NCBI GenBank assembly: GCA_024516155.1
Contig: JAJJXM010000008.1
Coordinates: 868,001-932,000 of the forward strand
DNA length: 64,000 nucleotides
From: Pyronema omphalodes
Lineage: Eukaryota > Ascomycota > Pezizomycetes > Pezizales > Pyronemataceae
Direction of reading: 5' to 3'
The translations under genes were made by a program, and so were the position numbers. The first letter of the stretch is position 1, and each line of letters starts with the position of its first letter. Under the pieces are notes generated by a model, which ran no database searches, was not told the DNA's origin, and saw only the letters and a program-made list of their open reading frames with translations. Shown here in pieces: positions 13,382 to 25,006 of this stretch.

Positions 13382-14064
13382 ATGAAGTTCACCACCATCG
13401 TCGTCGTTACCCTCACCACTCTTGCCTCTGCTCTCCCTGCCACAGACATCACCATACCTCGGGGTAATGTTCCCGACACCGTCGAGTTAGGGATGGATGA
13501 ATTCAACAACTGGGGCATTGACCACCGCGAAAACGTCCCGGATATCACAAATCTAGCCACCGACATTATTCCCGAGTCAGCTGTAGCGAAAGTCAACATC
13601 ATCGCTCGAAGTATCGCTTGGTTGACGAAGCGGGAAACCGATTTTGCTGCTACAGATCGTCTTTTATTCAATACTAGCATCAGCAACTTTCTTTATGCTA
13701 AGAGTATTCAGAATCCCGCAACTTTGAATTGGATGGATGATGGATGTTCTAAGGCTCCGGATGCCCCGGCTGGTTATAACTTTTTGCCAAGTTGTCAGAG
13801 ACATGACTTTGCGTATAGGAATTTTAAGAAGCAGAAGAGATTCACTCATGCGAGTAGGTTAAAGATTGATAATAACTTCAAGAACGATCTTTACAATCAG
13901 TGTGCTACGTATCATGTGGCTTTACAGGTGAGATTTCTTGGTTTTTTTGAAGGGCTAAGGAATGTTTTGGAAAGATGCTGATTTTGGTATTTTTATTACA
14001 GGTTGGTTGTAGGGGATTTGCGAATACTTACTATGAAGCTGTGAGGGCTTTCGGTGGACTGTAA
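13382..14064 (+). CDS. Secreted prokaryotic/fungal-type phospholipase A2
   Basis: Model: exons 13382-13927 and 14002-14064, 202 residues; intron 74 nt, GTGAGA...CAG, phase 0. Residues 1-20 form a signal peptide (MKFTTIVVVTLTTLASALPA). A pro-region of roughly 90 residues follows. The catalytic domain carries CQRHDFAYRN with His141-Asp142, as in the Streptomyces and fungal secreted PLA2 family. Asp163 in the following KIDNNFKND segment is the likely partner of the His. Four cysteines in the domain (DDGC, SCQRH, NQCATYH and VGCRG in exon 2) fit the two conserved disulfides. Without splicing the last cysteine is lost, which supports the intron. The family hydrolyses the sn-2 ester of phospholipids outside the cell; Tuber TbSP1 is a known relative. 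Pro-peptide processing is inferred. Confidence 0.9.
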
Positions 14065-14659
14065 ATGGGCTGGGACGTAAGGGATTAAAAGGGCATAGAT
14101 TATGTGGGAACGGCAGAACTTTATCTGATTCAGCTGTGCTGAAACCATGGGCACATTCCTTAAGAGCTTCTTTTTTTATTTTGTTTAATTTTTTCTGTAA
14201 ATAACATTCTACTTCCTATTTAATGTTGTGACTGGCTTTTAAAACTTCGGCTTACTGTTATATTGTACATTATGCACCTGAGGAAGGGTGACTTGTAATT
14301 CCCACAGTCTGTTCCTTTTCGTGATGGCGCGCAACATATTCCTTTCGACAAAAAAATGTTTGGACGGAGAAGCATCTGAAAAATAATTACAATCTAAGTC
14401 TACTTTATATTGTATTTCGAAACAGATCGTTGCTGTTGACCCGCGGGAATTTTCCGGTTGGTCTTTTCGAAAAATACAAGGTTAGGGTTCACTTGGATTC
14501 AGATCTGAGACCACACTAACAACGGCTTCCCAGATGCACCCGGAGAGCCTCAAAAAATATTTTAGCTTCCCTGTCGCGCGCGATAATCTCAATTGAGTTC
14601 ACCCCACCAACACCAAACACGTTCGTTCAACCCACTCCAACCCTCAATTCGCATTCAAA
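14065..14659. other. Intergenic, promoter of the next gene
   Basis: No gene seen. Contains the 3' end of the PLA2 transcript and, near the end, a C/A-rich stretch (CACCCCACCAACACC) typical of a fungal 5' UTR. Confidence 0.6.
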
Positions 14660-16716
14660 ATGGGTAAACGCAAGGCCTCCAGCTCCCTTGGTTCTGAACC
14701 CAAGAAGGGAAAAACTACGACTCTTTCAGTCCTTTCAAAAGAACCGGAAAACGTTAAAGCTGCCTTCCGCGACGGCTTATTCGATGAAAAGGTCTTGAAG
14801 GAATACAATGAGCAATACACAACCTCTGGCCCGTATGAGAAGCTTTCGATTTTCTACTGAAGTTTTGCTGACAGAGCTAAAGCTATCGTCATGCCGTTAT
14901 TCCTTCCCTAATCAACTCCTCGCTCCTCCACTCGGTCAAAAAAGAGATTCTCGAGCACCTCTCCTTCACTCCTAAAGAAACCGACATTTACCGCCTCCAT
15001 CAGACTGGAGACCTCGCAAACCTTTCTGGTCTCCCCGCCGAGCTCCAGGCTAAGCTTCCCTCCCTCCGCCGCCTCCGTGATGCTCTCTACTCTCAGACGT
15101 TCCGCGACTACGTCTGTGGAGTTACCGGCTGTGGAGCTCTTTCTGGACAGAAGACCGACATGGCAATCAACGTCTACACCCCCGGATGTCACTTGTTGAC
15201 CCACGATGACGTCATTGGATCTAGACGTGTCTCCTACATTCTCTACCTCTGTGGATCTGAGGAGAAGCCCTGGAAGCCAGAGTGGGGAGGAGCTCTTCGT
15301 CTCTACCCCACCGAGAAAGCTGAAGATGGTACCTTGGTTCCCAAGGCAGAGTGGAGCCGTTACCTTCCCCCGGCTTGGAACCAGTTGGCTTTCTTTGAGG
15401 TTGTTCCTGGAGAGAGTTTCCATGATGTTGAGGAGGTCTACGATGGAGCTGATGGAGACCGGACAAGAATGGCGATTTCCGGATGGTTCCATATTCCCCA
15501 GAAGGGAGAGGACGGTTATATTGAGGGTCTTGAGGAGGAGCTCGGAAAGAAGAGTTCTTTGACCAGTTTGCACTCCAAGAGTGAGCAGTACGACCGACCC
15601 CAGCCCAAGGTTGTGCCTTGCGCGGATGCCGACGAGACCTTCTCCGCCGACGAGATTGATTTCTTGTTGAAATATGTACACCCTACCTACCTCACCCCGG
15701 ATACTTTGGAACAGTTGAAGGAGCAGTTTGAGGAGGACCAATTTATCCAGATCTCTAGCTTCCTCCGTAACATATACGCGGAACCCCTCCGAAAGTACCT
15801 CGCCGAGCAGGACAAGCAGAAGAGCTCATGGCCCGTTGCCGTCCCACCACACAAGCAGAAGTTCCTCTACCTTCAGCCCGAAGACAAAAAGAAGAAGGAT
15901 CTCTCCCCCATCGAGGAGCTTCTCAACGTTCTTTTCCCCTCTAAGGAATTCCAGAAGCTCCTCCAGCACGCTACTGGTCTCAAGCTTATCTCCCGTAACA
16001 TCCTTGCTCGCCGCTTCCGTAAGGGAATGGACTACACCCTCGCCACTGGTCTTACCGCTTCCTCCCCAGCCGCCACCTCTGGATCCGGAATGCAGTTAGA
16101 GATCTCACTCTCGCTTACACCATCCGAGGGTTGGGATCAAACTGTTAAAGAGGAGGAACCCAAGAAGACCAAGAAGAAGAAGGGAAGCAAACTTAACCCC
16201 GACTATGTCCCCGAAGAGCCGGTTAAGAGATTCGACGACTCCGAGAGACAAATTGGTGGTCATGAAATTTACATGGCGGCAGAAGATGATGACCCAACCA
16301 ATGACCCGGCTATCTACCAGGCTCAGCAGGATGATGACGATGGAATGTTGTTTGCGAACTACCCTAGCTGGAATACCCTCAATGTTGCCCTTAGAGATGA
16401 GGGTGTATTGAAGTTTATGAAATATGTCAGTGCAAGTGCAAAGGGTGATCGCTGGGATATTGTCGGAGAGTTTGGAGTAGAGGAGGGTGATAGCAGTGAT
16501 GATGAGGACGAGGAGGAGACTAAGGGAGAGAAAGGAGAGGAAGGAGAGGAGGATGACGATGAAGACGACGAAGATGATGATGACGAGGACGATGATGACG
16601 ATGAGAATGAGGATGGTGAAGATGACGACGACGACAGTGATGAGAGTGAAGAAAGTGAAGACAGCTACGACGGGAGATTCGATGATGAACCCGAGTGGCA
16701 GGGATGCTCCCCCTAA
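14660..16716 (+). CDS. Ofd1/Tpa1-type prolyl hydroxylase (2-oxoglutarate/Fe(II) dioxygenase)
   Basis: Model: exons 14660-14832 and 14883-16716, 668 residues, close to yeast Tpa1 (about 640). The 50-nt intron starts GTATGA and ends TAAAG; only this AAG acceptor joins the frames without a stop and gives the family-like SGPYRHAVIP junction. The N-terminal dioxygenase domain shows the Fe(II) motif His165-x-Asp167 in THDDVIGSRR, a distal His238 in ESFHDVEEV, and Arg251/Arg253 for 2-oxoglutarate. The C-terminal half is the second, non-catalytic cupin-like domain of this family. The tail (about residue 590 on) is almost pure Asp/Glu. Relatives hydroxylate a proline of ribosomal protein uS12 and affect translation termination; S. 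pombe Ofd1 also controls SREBP turnover under low oxygen. The short Lys/Arg-rich start (MGKRKASSS) could be a nuclear signal. Function inferred from family. Confidence 0.9.
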
Positions 16717-18369
16717 TTTTTTGCTGTCTAATGTTTTGGATTTACTGGGTATATTTGTACAAGAGCGAGGAAGCGAATGGTTCTATATATGGGAAAAGTT
16801 TTTTTGTACTTTGGTTTTCAATTAATATCGTCTTCTTTGGAATGTTGGATCTCTGGTGATATTTATTTGCTCTATTTAAAAATTCGACGGTTTTGAGGTA
16901 TGTGTTGTTGTGTTGGTTGCGGGTAAACATTAAATGAGACAATTATAGTTATTCGAGACGCTACCAAAATTTTGAACCTACTATTACCTGGAATGATATA
17001 AAACATCAGTAAAAGAGAACTGTTTCGATTCGGAGGCATACGTAAAGCCTTGAAATGCATGGTAGAATGTATCGAAGATTTCCGGGGTAAGGGACACTCT
17101 AGAGGTAATATAAGGAGTAGATACCTGGAGCCGGGGGTTGTTGTTTTATTTTTGAGTTTGATGAATGAAAGAATGAAGTTATGATTGTCTTAATTTGTTT
17201 ATAGGCGTTTATATGAATGGTAATAAGCAGCTTCCACCAAAGGGGGGGGGGGGGGGGGGGTGACTTAAACATGCTCCTCCATTAGTACTGCTGGAATGAG
17301 AAGCTAGAGGGGTTAAAAATACGTATATAAATATCTGTCAATAATATAAAACCCTCGACACCAATGTAGTAGTCTACTTTCGGAAAGTAGGGCATTTTAA
17401 CTTCAACTGGTGATTTGGCAAAGAATACTTTAATACATGCATGTACCTATAGCTCTTTACAATACTCCTACTTGGAGGACGGTGAACTTGATAAAGCCCC
17501 AACATCTTCGTAGCAGTAATCTCTTTTCGAAGATCTTGGAAAATTATATCCACCGAGAAGGCGGTAGATGATCCTTGGATAAAGGGGATGTATAATCATC
17601 GAATATGAAGTCCGAACTGCAATAAATTTACATGAAGGCAAGTTTTTCTACTTCGTAGACTGTTGTGATGCTGCAAATGCAGAATGCCTGAAGATTTTGA
17701 TGTTGCTGTTACCATTTGTCTCAGAACTAGTGAGTTCTAGCGGAATCTTTCAACAAAAAATCAATACAACACAACTGTTAGAGAACAGTGCCTTGGTGTT
17801 TCTCGAATTTCTGGATCAATGTACTTCCATGGAATTATGCTGTAGTTCGTTGCGTGGAACCTGTGATAGTGTGTCTTCTGCCAGTTTCAATTGCGAGGTT
17901 GATAAATGATATGCAGATCATTGCTACACGCTGCATGCGCGCTGCGCCGAGTTTGAGATTCATCGAGAACTGACTCTGTTCATTTCCCAGATGGCGGATC
18001 CTCTCCGATATTAAACAGCACTGACAGCATGTGTTGGCGAATAGTGCTGTTGATCAAGATGCGCATCTCGAATCCGGCGTTGCTTTTGCTTGGTGTGACG
18101 TCGAACATCCCTGCAGCCCTGCTGCAACAGCTGATGATGTATGACGTAGGGTCGTGCGGCAGTCATTGCCTTGCGCTCGGCGGCCAAGCAACAGGCAAGA
18201 TGTCTGCTGATTCTACACATAAATCTCCTGTCAATTAACCCTATCCTCTCTTTCTGATCCACTTCCTCCATCCTCCATCTTCCAAATTCGCAAACAAAAA
18301 TTCAAAGACTCAACCAATCTTCATCATCACTCGAAACGATAAATAGCAATCAACAACGACACAGCCAAT
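16717..18369. other. Intergenic with poly(G) tract
   Basis: No gene supported; ORFs are at most about 86 codons and overlap. A G19 tract lies at 17242-17260. The last 100 bp before 18370 are rich in C, T and A (TCATCATCAC, CAACAACGAC), as expected for the 5' UTR of the next gene. Confidence 0.6.
17242..17260. repeat. Poly(G) tract, G19
   Basis: Seen directly as an uninterrupted run of 19 G between the Ofd1-like and Vip1-like genes. Confidence 0.9.
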
Positions 18370-19236
18370 ATGAATAATACCGTCAAAGTTTCCAATATTG
18401 CACCTACTACCACCAAGGCCGAGCTCGTTAGGTTCTTTTCCTACTGTGGAAAGATCAGTACCGTGGAATACGATCTCGCCGCCCATACCGCTACCATTGA
18501 GTTTGAGAACGCCGCTGCCGCACACACCGCAGAGCTCCTTGACCAGACCCACCTCGACGATTCGGTTCTGAACATCGAGACCGTAGTTGATAACGCCAGC
18601 GAGAGCAATGTTTTGCATCCCGAAGCACAGTCAGACGCCTGGATGCTCCCAGAAAACAAGCCAAAGTCTGCAATTCTAGCCGAATACTTAGCCAACGGAT
18701 ACCGCATTGGAGACGTCGCTCTACAGAAGGCCATCGACCTCGACAATAAGTACAAGCTTACCTCCACCTTTGCTACCTACCTCGGCGGATTCATTGGAGC
18801 TGTCGACAATACTACCGGTATCTCGGAGACTGCCAAGGTAACTACCGACAAGGCTAAGCAGCTCGCAAACTATTTCCTCGAGACTTCTGCCGGAAAGACT
18901 ATTGTCGACTTTTACCAGAAGGAGGCCAAACAGGTTATGGACATCCACAACGAGGCTTTGCGTCTCAAGGGACTAAAGGATACCTTTGGACCCAGTGCTG
19001 ATGGAAAGCCATTTGATGGTATGGATGATACTGTTAATGTTCAAACCTGCGGATGTAAAGGAAAAGGAGAGAAATGCATCTGTAATGCCGACGCCTGTGC
19101 ATGCAGCGGTTGTGACATGGACGGCAAACCGATCAAGGCTGAGGCTGAGGCTGAGGCTAAGGCTGCTCCCTCGGGACAGTTGCAACATGCCATTGATGAT
19201 ATCAAGGGGACTGTTAAGGATGTCACTACTGAGTAG
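18370..19236 (+). CDS. Vip1-like RRM protein with metallothionein-like cysteine cluster
   Basis: Intronless, 288 residues. Residues 4-75 form one RNA-recognition motif (VKVSNIAPTT... with RNP-like strands). The middle (about 95-220), including the AEYLANGYRIGDVAL segment and a long helical part, is the conserved region of the fungal Vip1 family. These proteins are often annotated as actin-cytoskeleton proteins in databases, on thin evidence. The C-terminal region is unusual: between 227 and 248 there are seven cysteines spaced C-x-C-x6-C-x-C-x4-C-x-C-x2-C with no aromatic residue between them. This is nearly the pattern of the small Neurospora copper metallothionein. A Glu/Ala repeat and a short helix close the protein. 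Codon use is strongly biased and the 5' UTR is CA-rich, suggesting high expression. The RRM/Vip1 call is firm; metal binding is inferred from cysteine spacing. Confidence 0.85.
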   Translation: MNNTVKVSNIAPTTTKAELVRFFSYCGKISTVEYDLAAHTATIEFENAAAAHTAELLDQTHLDDSVLNIETVVDNASESNVLHPEAQSDAWMLPENKPKSAILAEYLANGYRIGDVALQKAIDLDNKYKLTSTFATYLGGFIGAVDNTTGISETAKVTTDKAKQLANYFLETSAGKTIVDFYQKEAKQVMDIHNEALRLKGLKDTFGPSADGKPFDGMDDTVNVQTCGCKGKGEKCICNADACACSGCDMDGKPIKAEAEAEAKAAPSGQLQHAIDDIKGTVKDVTTE

Positions 19237-19930
19237 GCTTGAGGACAGCTTTTGATTTATTTTTACTTGTGTTCTGTCATATGTTAAGGCGTTCTTGCAT
19301 TGGGAACTGGATATTTTTACTTGTCTAATGGATTCTGAAGGGTTGAAGGCATGTTTGCATGGAGATATGTAAGGGAATTGATATGTATTCTTAGTTTGAT
19401 TAGTATTGGCCAATACGAAACTGGAGTTTATATAAATTTGTAGTTCAATCGACGTGAATTGATGGTCTGTAAAACCATTTGAATGGTAAGAACCAAGATT
19501 AGATGAGGGTTCGTAAATCTTTTCTCGGGACCATTTCGGAAGCTCATTCTGAACACCGGTACCCCGCAAACAACCATACTGCAGGTCCAACGGATCATTG
19601 GTCGGATCGTGGAAACTTTGTAGCGAAGCGCCCCAGACTTGAGAGAAGATCCGGGGTTTCAGCAATTTTTCCAACGGCCCAGACCTTTTTTGGCTCAGAC
19701 GAAGCGATGGGCAGCCGGCAAAGTTTCGGCGGTCCGGAGCATCGGGCGTCACTCGCGCCAAGTTTTCTTTGCATGCCAAGGCATAGATCCATATTGGGAT
19801 AAAGGCAAATTAAAAATTTCATCGTTCTCATCCCAAAAAGACGGTCGGCAACCCGCTTTTCCTTCATCACCCACTCCCCACCACAACCCCACCACTAAAC
19901 CGAATTTACCGTTCGTTTTAAATCATCAAA
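19237..19930. other. Intergenic, no gene recognised
   Basis: ORFs of up to 268 codons on the reverse strand run back into the Vip1-like gene and are its shadow. The stretch just before 19930 is C/A-rich, as expected of a 5' UTR. Nothing else seen. Confidence 0.55.
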
Positions 19931-20855
19931 ATGTACGAATTTCGCCTCAATCCGCACGTCCAATATTAATTGATATGGCAGGTTCGCTCTCCGTCGTCTT
20001 GCCTTGACCGCCGGTCGCTCGGCCGCCCGCCCCGCCGCTGCTGTCTCCCGCTACACCCGTCCCCAGAACCTCTCTGAGTTGAGATCCTTCGAGGCTCTCA
20101 TTGCCCAGCGCTTCAACTCCTCCGACTTCGGTGCTGAGCGTTCCAACGATGCTCCCGCCTACGGATACCGCCGTCTCGGACAGGAGCCCCGCGAGGAGCG
20201 CCCTCCCGTTGCTCCCACCCGTGTCATCTACGTTGGAAACCTCCAGTACGAGATTACCGAGCAGGAGATTCACGAGAAGTTCGCCGAGTTTGGATCCGTT
20301 AAGGGAGTTCGTCTTCCCCGCCAGGGAACTGACGGACAGGCCCGTGGGTATGTTTGATCCAGTATATGTCCTTCGGAAATTCATGTTGCTAACAAACGCG
20401 TCAGATTCGCCTACGTTGAGTACGAGAACCTCTCCGAGGCTGCTGAGGCCATCGAGGCTATGCACCAGGCTTCTTTCCACGGACGTCGCCTTAACGTTCA
20501 GTACGTTAACCGTGCCGACCTCCGCGTCAAGACCAACCCCGAGTCCAAGACTCTCTTCATCGGAAACCTTTCCTTCAACACCACCGACGAGGACTTGAAC
20601 GAGCTCTTCAAGGACATTGCCGGATGTGTCGATGTCCGTGTTGCCATGGACCGTCGCACTGGACAGCCCCGTGGATTCGTTCACGCCGACTTCGTCGACA
20701 CTCCCTCCGCTGTCGCCGCCAAGGAGAAGCTCACCGGAACCCAGCTTTACGGACGTACCATCCGTTTGGACTACTCCGTTCCCCCTGAGGAGCGCCGCAA
20801 GAAGTGGGAGGAGCTCCAGGCTGCCGAAGGTGCCGCTCAGGCGCCTGCCAACTAA
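19931..20855 (+). CDS. Two-RRM protein, probably mitochondrial; start codon split by an intron
   Basis: Model: 19931-19932, 19982-20347 and 20405-20855, 272 residues. The frame of the main exon has no ATG before the first RRM and meets a stop at 19971. A 49-nt intron (19933-19981, GTACGA...CAG) would join AT to G and give MFALRRLALTAGRSAARPA, a textbook mitochondrial import sequence (Arg, Leu, Ala, Ser, no acidic residue). The AT lies in a good start context (CATCAAAATG). The second intron (57 nt, GTATGT...CAG) interrupts RNP1 of RRM1. RRM1 has VIYVGNLQYE and ARGFAYVEY; RRM2 has LFIGNLSFN and PRGFVHADF. The layout matches the organellar-type small RNA-binding proteins, so a role in mitochondrial RNA handling is likely. 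Glycine is coded mainly by GGA and codon bias is strong, suggesting high expression. Confidence 0.8.
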
Positions 20856-21788
20856 ATTATCGGACGAAGTGTGGGTTAGTGGTTGTTGAATGCCTTTTAA
20901 GAAAAAGTATTTCTGGTCTGGAGTTTTTTTGTATAGATATGATGCATGATTTTTTTTCCTTTTTCCTTTTTATTTTTTGTATACGTACATTTTTTCTACA
21001 TGTTTTCCGTCTTTGGATTCATATCTTGCCCTAGATATTTTTGGAGGGGGAGCTAAGTTAGGAAGGAGGAGAAGGTGCATGGGATAGCGAAACAAGGTCC
21101 TCGCAGTAAAAGCAAGCAAGCAAAGCAAGGCAGCGGATATTGTTCGGTGCATGAACTCTACATTCATCTGTCGGAGATTCAAGGGAGTTGTTAATTGGGT
21201 TACATTGTACTTTCGCGCCTGCGAACTTTTTTTCTCTATATCATCCTTACTTCTTTTCTTTTACTGTTGGGCCCTTCGAGAGGCGTTGTACGATATTTGG
21301 CGATTGGATTCCGTTAATGGATCAATAGGGCTTGTGGTATTCAAAGAAATAAGACGGCTCTGCTCTTCATTTTTATGCCTCCCCATGAGTGATGAATCTT
21401 CACACACGTTGGACAAACCGAACCCTTAAAATTCAAATCTTTGTGTCACATCCGTCATCGCATTCCCCATCTTTAAATCTCCAATAACCTTCAAGCACAG
21501 CTCAACAACGCGCCACAGTTACATAACGAAAGTTTTGCCGCGTGCTACGCCCTAAACAAGCCCAAATCCAATTCCACTAACCCCACCAGCACCTTACTCC
21601 CTTCTACAGTTTGGTCGGTGGTTACGCTTTTAAAAATCTTTATCTCATGATATATTCATCCATGTACTATAGCATGCCATTCTTGTAAACTTGTTTATGG
21701 GTAGCCTCTTAGTTATCCTTGTAGGCATTATCCTCATACCTATCCTCATATCCATTCCCGCAACCCGCTTCACAGACCTCTCTCTCAG

Positions 21789-21809
21789 CCCCCCCCCCCC
21801 CCCCCCCCC
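21789..21809. repeat. Poly(C) tract, C21
   Basis: Seen directly: 21 consecutive C followed by T and CCC. Confidence 0.9.
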
Positions 21810-22522
21810 TCCCGTTTTTTCTCATAATCATGTAACAGCACTCGACCGGTGAATGATTGCAGCTGGAATTGAAATGGCGGGAGAAGTTGGAATATTACTA
21901 TATGACAGCGGATTTGGAGGTCTTGCCACTTGGGGATGTTGAGTATTGGTAGGTAAGGACTTTTGTTGATTTGTTGGGTGAATGTAATGTACTAGGAAAT
22001 AGGATATTCGGGGAAGAAGTGACGGAAGGGAATGGTTACTAGGGTGGATAGTTTGTTTGAAGAATATTATGTTATGAGAAAGATAAGAATGGAAGTTCGG
22101 GTTTTGGGGATACTGGAAAGTGATTGTATTGTTTAAGACTGCAGATGGCGGATCAAGATGGGCTTGATATGGAGATCTTTGGAATGGAGTTGGAGAAAGG
22201 AACCGGGGTGGATGCTTTCTAGATATTTGAAGTTCAGTGAAGACCGGGATACCTATGCAGCGGAAGTTACAAGACTTTGAGGCTCCAGATCATAAATCAT
22301 GGTGATAATAATCTTATAGAGATTGGTTAGATGATTCTAGTGCAAAGAGCAGCAAGATGTTTGAGGAAGGGTTAGTAAAGTAGAGCAGGGTGGATGGCCT
22401 CTTGGGATTCTGCGAAAGAACGAGCTTCGGATGTGCTCTAGGACAGATATTGTTTTGAAAGAGTTATCATTTTTGTAAGTAGAATAGTCCTTAGATGGCT
22501 TGAACTGGTGGGTAGTCTGAGT

Positions 22523-22537
22523 GGGGGGGGGGGGGGG
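22523..22537. repeat. Poly(G) tract, G15
   Basis: Seen directly: 15 consecutive G, about 0.7 kb from the C21 tract and of the opposite strand sense. Confidence 0.9.
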
Positions 22538-24070
22538 TATCTAGGGTGGGTATGGATTGCATTGATACAGAGTTATAAGAACTGGCATAAGAGGAGGGGC
22601 GGATGAATCTAAAGAAGACTGTGAAAGCAGTGAAAACTCCAGAATTAGAGGATAAGCCACGAAATGCAGCTTATCCATGATGCACACCTTATTTCCTGTC
22701 TATTAAGACTCCCAGCCAATCATTTATGAATATCCCTCAACAGTTCACCATCTACGGATTCGAAAGACGGCTCCTGAGTTCTTCAAAACCTCACTTTATC
22801 ATGGTACACCTTCATGCGGCGAGTGATATTGCGTACAGAGTTGGCTCATCTGGTATCACGTCGTTAAGTTGCAATACGTACTTCCTCCATCTTCCATTTT
22901 GCTAGGTATTGAAAATCTCCTCAACTTCCTTTGCTAGAAGCGTATATTCATGCAACATAGCTAGATTCAAAGCAATTGAAGGAGTTACGACCACTGAAGG
23001 ATCTGTTGCTACGATCGCAGTTATTTAGAATAACCAAACCTCATTATGCTTACTGATCTGAGAGTTTTTGCCAATGAAATAATAAGCATGTCTATGGCCT
23101 GACCCAGCCGTTATTCACCAAACAAAACACCAACAAAACATTAAAGCTCAAATAAAATATACGTGAATAGTAATCTCCAATAAAATAGGTAATTATGCAA
23201 TCATGGGTCATTTGATTAGTCAATTATAAAGAATATTCTTCTGAGAAACAATTACATGAAACATCGCTTCTAACCTGTCCTCATCCTTAGAGCCAAAGAT
23301 TGTGATAAATGCCTCTAAGAAATCCGCGGCCTGGGAGGTCATGATGTAAATAAGTATAGTTAGCTCGCCTTGGACACTTATGCAGTGGCACTAATTTCTA
23401 ATGGATTCGATAATTGCGGTAATGTTTCAGCGTAACAGGCCCTAATGCGTCATTCTCTTTGCAGCCGGCATCAGTCATGAGCACATACTCGTCCTAATTT
23501 TTAATTTGCCGGACTCACCCTTACATATTTCCAACAAATGCAGAGGAGCTTGAGTGAATGAGCATATAGCATACTCCGATCGAGCAGCAGATAAAAGTCA
23601 ATTCATGGAACAACAACCCCTTGTATCATCCGAAAGTCCATCCATATGACTGATTGGATGCATGTCTCTGTCCAACCCTGATGACGGATACGGGTTTCAA
23701 GACATCGCGATGCAGCAAACATTCTTCCCCAATTCCTATCACTTTTCATTTGAGACATATATGTTCACAACCATTGTCCAACATTAATACTAGGCTCAGC
23801 TTTGTTTCTCTTACTTGTGCATGTAAATCTGAGTATCAAAATCCACTGTCTCTTTCCACACCTCAGAATTCACAATTGTACCCCAATACGCTGTCGAGCT
23901 CTAGAATTCGAACAAAATTCTACCAGAAAAGACGGTGCACTCGAAATCTAAGCGTTATGTGTCAGTTTCCGCACTTTTGAGTGGGTTACAACTTACTGGG
24001 TTCAGCGTATAATTCATTTGCAAACCCAGGATCTCATACCCCCTCCCCCCATTCCTTCGGATCCAATAGT

Positions 24071-25006
24071 CAGAGTTCGGCACGGTCCGTCCAGGACGGC
24101 GGACCGGACGGGACCACACTGGTGGTCCCGTCCCGTCCACCTTCCTGGACGGACGGCCACTAGGTGGTCCGGTCCCGTCCGCAAACTCAAAAGACCGGAC
24201 GGGACGGCGGGTGACGGCAGGACCGTGGTCTTTGGGTGCGCTAGTGTGCAGGGGGCCGTTTGGTTCAAGTTTGCCAGATGCTATGGGCCGCAGCAGCGAC
24301 GTTTTCAGCACTGCAGTAGATAAACCCTTCATGCTGAACTTCAGTAAAACTTTTACATTGCACTGCAGGTGCACGCTCTACCCAGCAATAGTTTCACTGC
24401 CTATGGTATTATTTTCGTTTCCTAATGAAGTACGATCCCGCTATAAATGTTTCCTGTATTCTTCACACTCCATCTTCTACCTTTCTATCTTCTACATGCA
24501 AGAATTTTCCACTTCTTTCATTGCCGTGTAGGTTGAACACCAACAGGCGTCACTCAATTCCCAGAGGAGCAGAAATATGCCAATTTTCTTATCGGCGTTC
24601 TCTACACCTGTTCCGACTAGGAGCAGAACACCCTGCCTGTCCTCTCAAGAGTTGTGTTCATTCAAGAAGGATGGGGAAGGACGCATTTTAGTGGCGGGAG
24701 AAGGAGTATTCTTATGCATCAGTATAGTTTTTCTTTGTTTGCAAGCAACTCCATATAGGTGACTTTAATTCGTGCAATGCATCAGAATTATCTAAGGAAA
24801 ACAACATGAGCCGTAGTAAAAAAACTGCGGGTTTCGAGTGACCGGTTGTGACGCTAGTCGTGGTCACCCACGGTCGCCCGCGGTCCGTCCCGTCCATGGT
24901 GCCTCCAGGACGGCCGGTCCTGGTCCTACTTCAGGACGGGACCACGAGTGACGGTCCGGTCCCGTCCAAAGCCAGGACGGGACCGGACGGACCGTGGCGA
25001 ACTCTG
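24071..25006. mobile_element. Non-autonomous hAT-type DNA transposon, 936 bp, second family member
   Basis: Terminal inverted repeats of 22 bp begin CAGAGTTCGGCACGGTCC; the other end matches with one mismatch (position 10). A perfect 8-bp target duplication CCAATAGT flanks it (24063-24070 and 25007-25014). The end pattern CAGAG...CACGGTCCGTCC is shared with the element at 3083-3985, as are an internal GGTCACCCACGGTC segment and a similar total length, so the two are relatives. The subterminal repeats here are mostly CCGTCC/GGACGG instead of CAGTCC/GGACTG. No transposase ORF; the ORFs inside (for example 24018-24323) are repeat-derived. Confidence 0.9.

Larger units (their letters stand above)
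20856..24070. other. Long intergenic region with C21 and G15 tracts
   Basis: About 3.2 kb with no supportable gene. Short ORFs only (21151-21429, 23654-23980), without motifs. Homopolymer tracts are at 21789-21809 and 22523-22537. Confidence 0.6.

Noticed and set aside
14908..15741. 277-codon reverse-strand ORF
   Set aside because: Antisense to the dioxygenase domain, whose catalytic motifs are clear on the + strand.
18973..19779. 268-codon reverse-strand ORF
   Set aside because: It overlaps the Vip1-like gene antisense and has no motif; a shadow of the GAGGCTGAGGCT repeat and the 3' flank.
20004..20010. TTG start of the two-RRM gene
   Set aside because: Non-ATG starts are rare in fungi and the spliced AT|G model gives a proper presequence.
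19947..20684. 245-codon reverse-strand ORF
   Set aside because: Shadow of the two-RRM gene.
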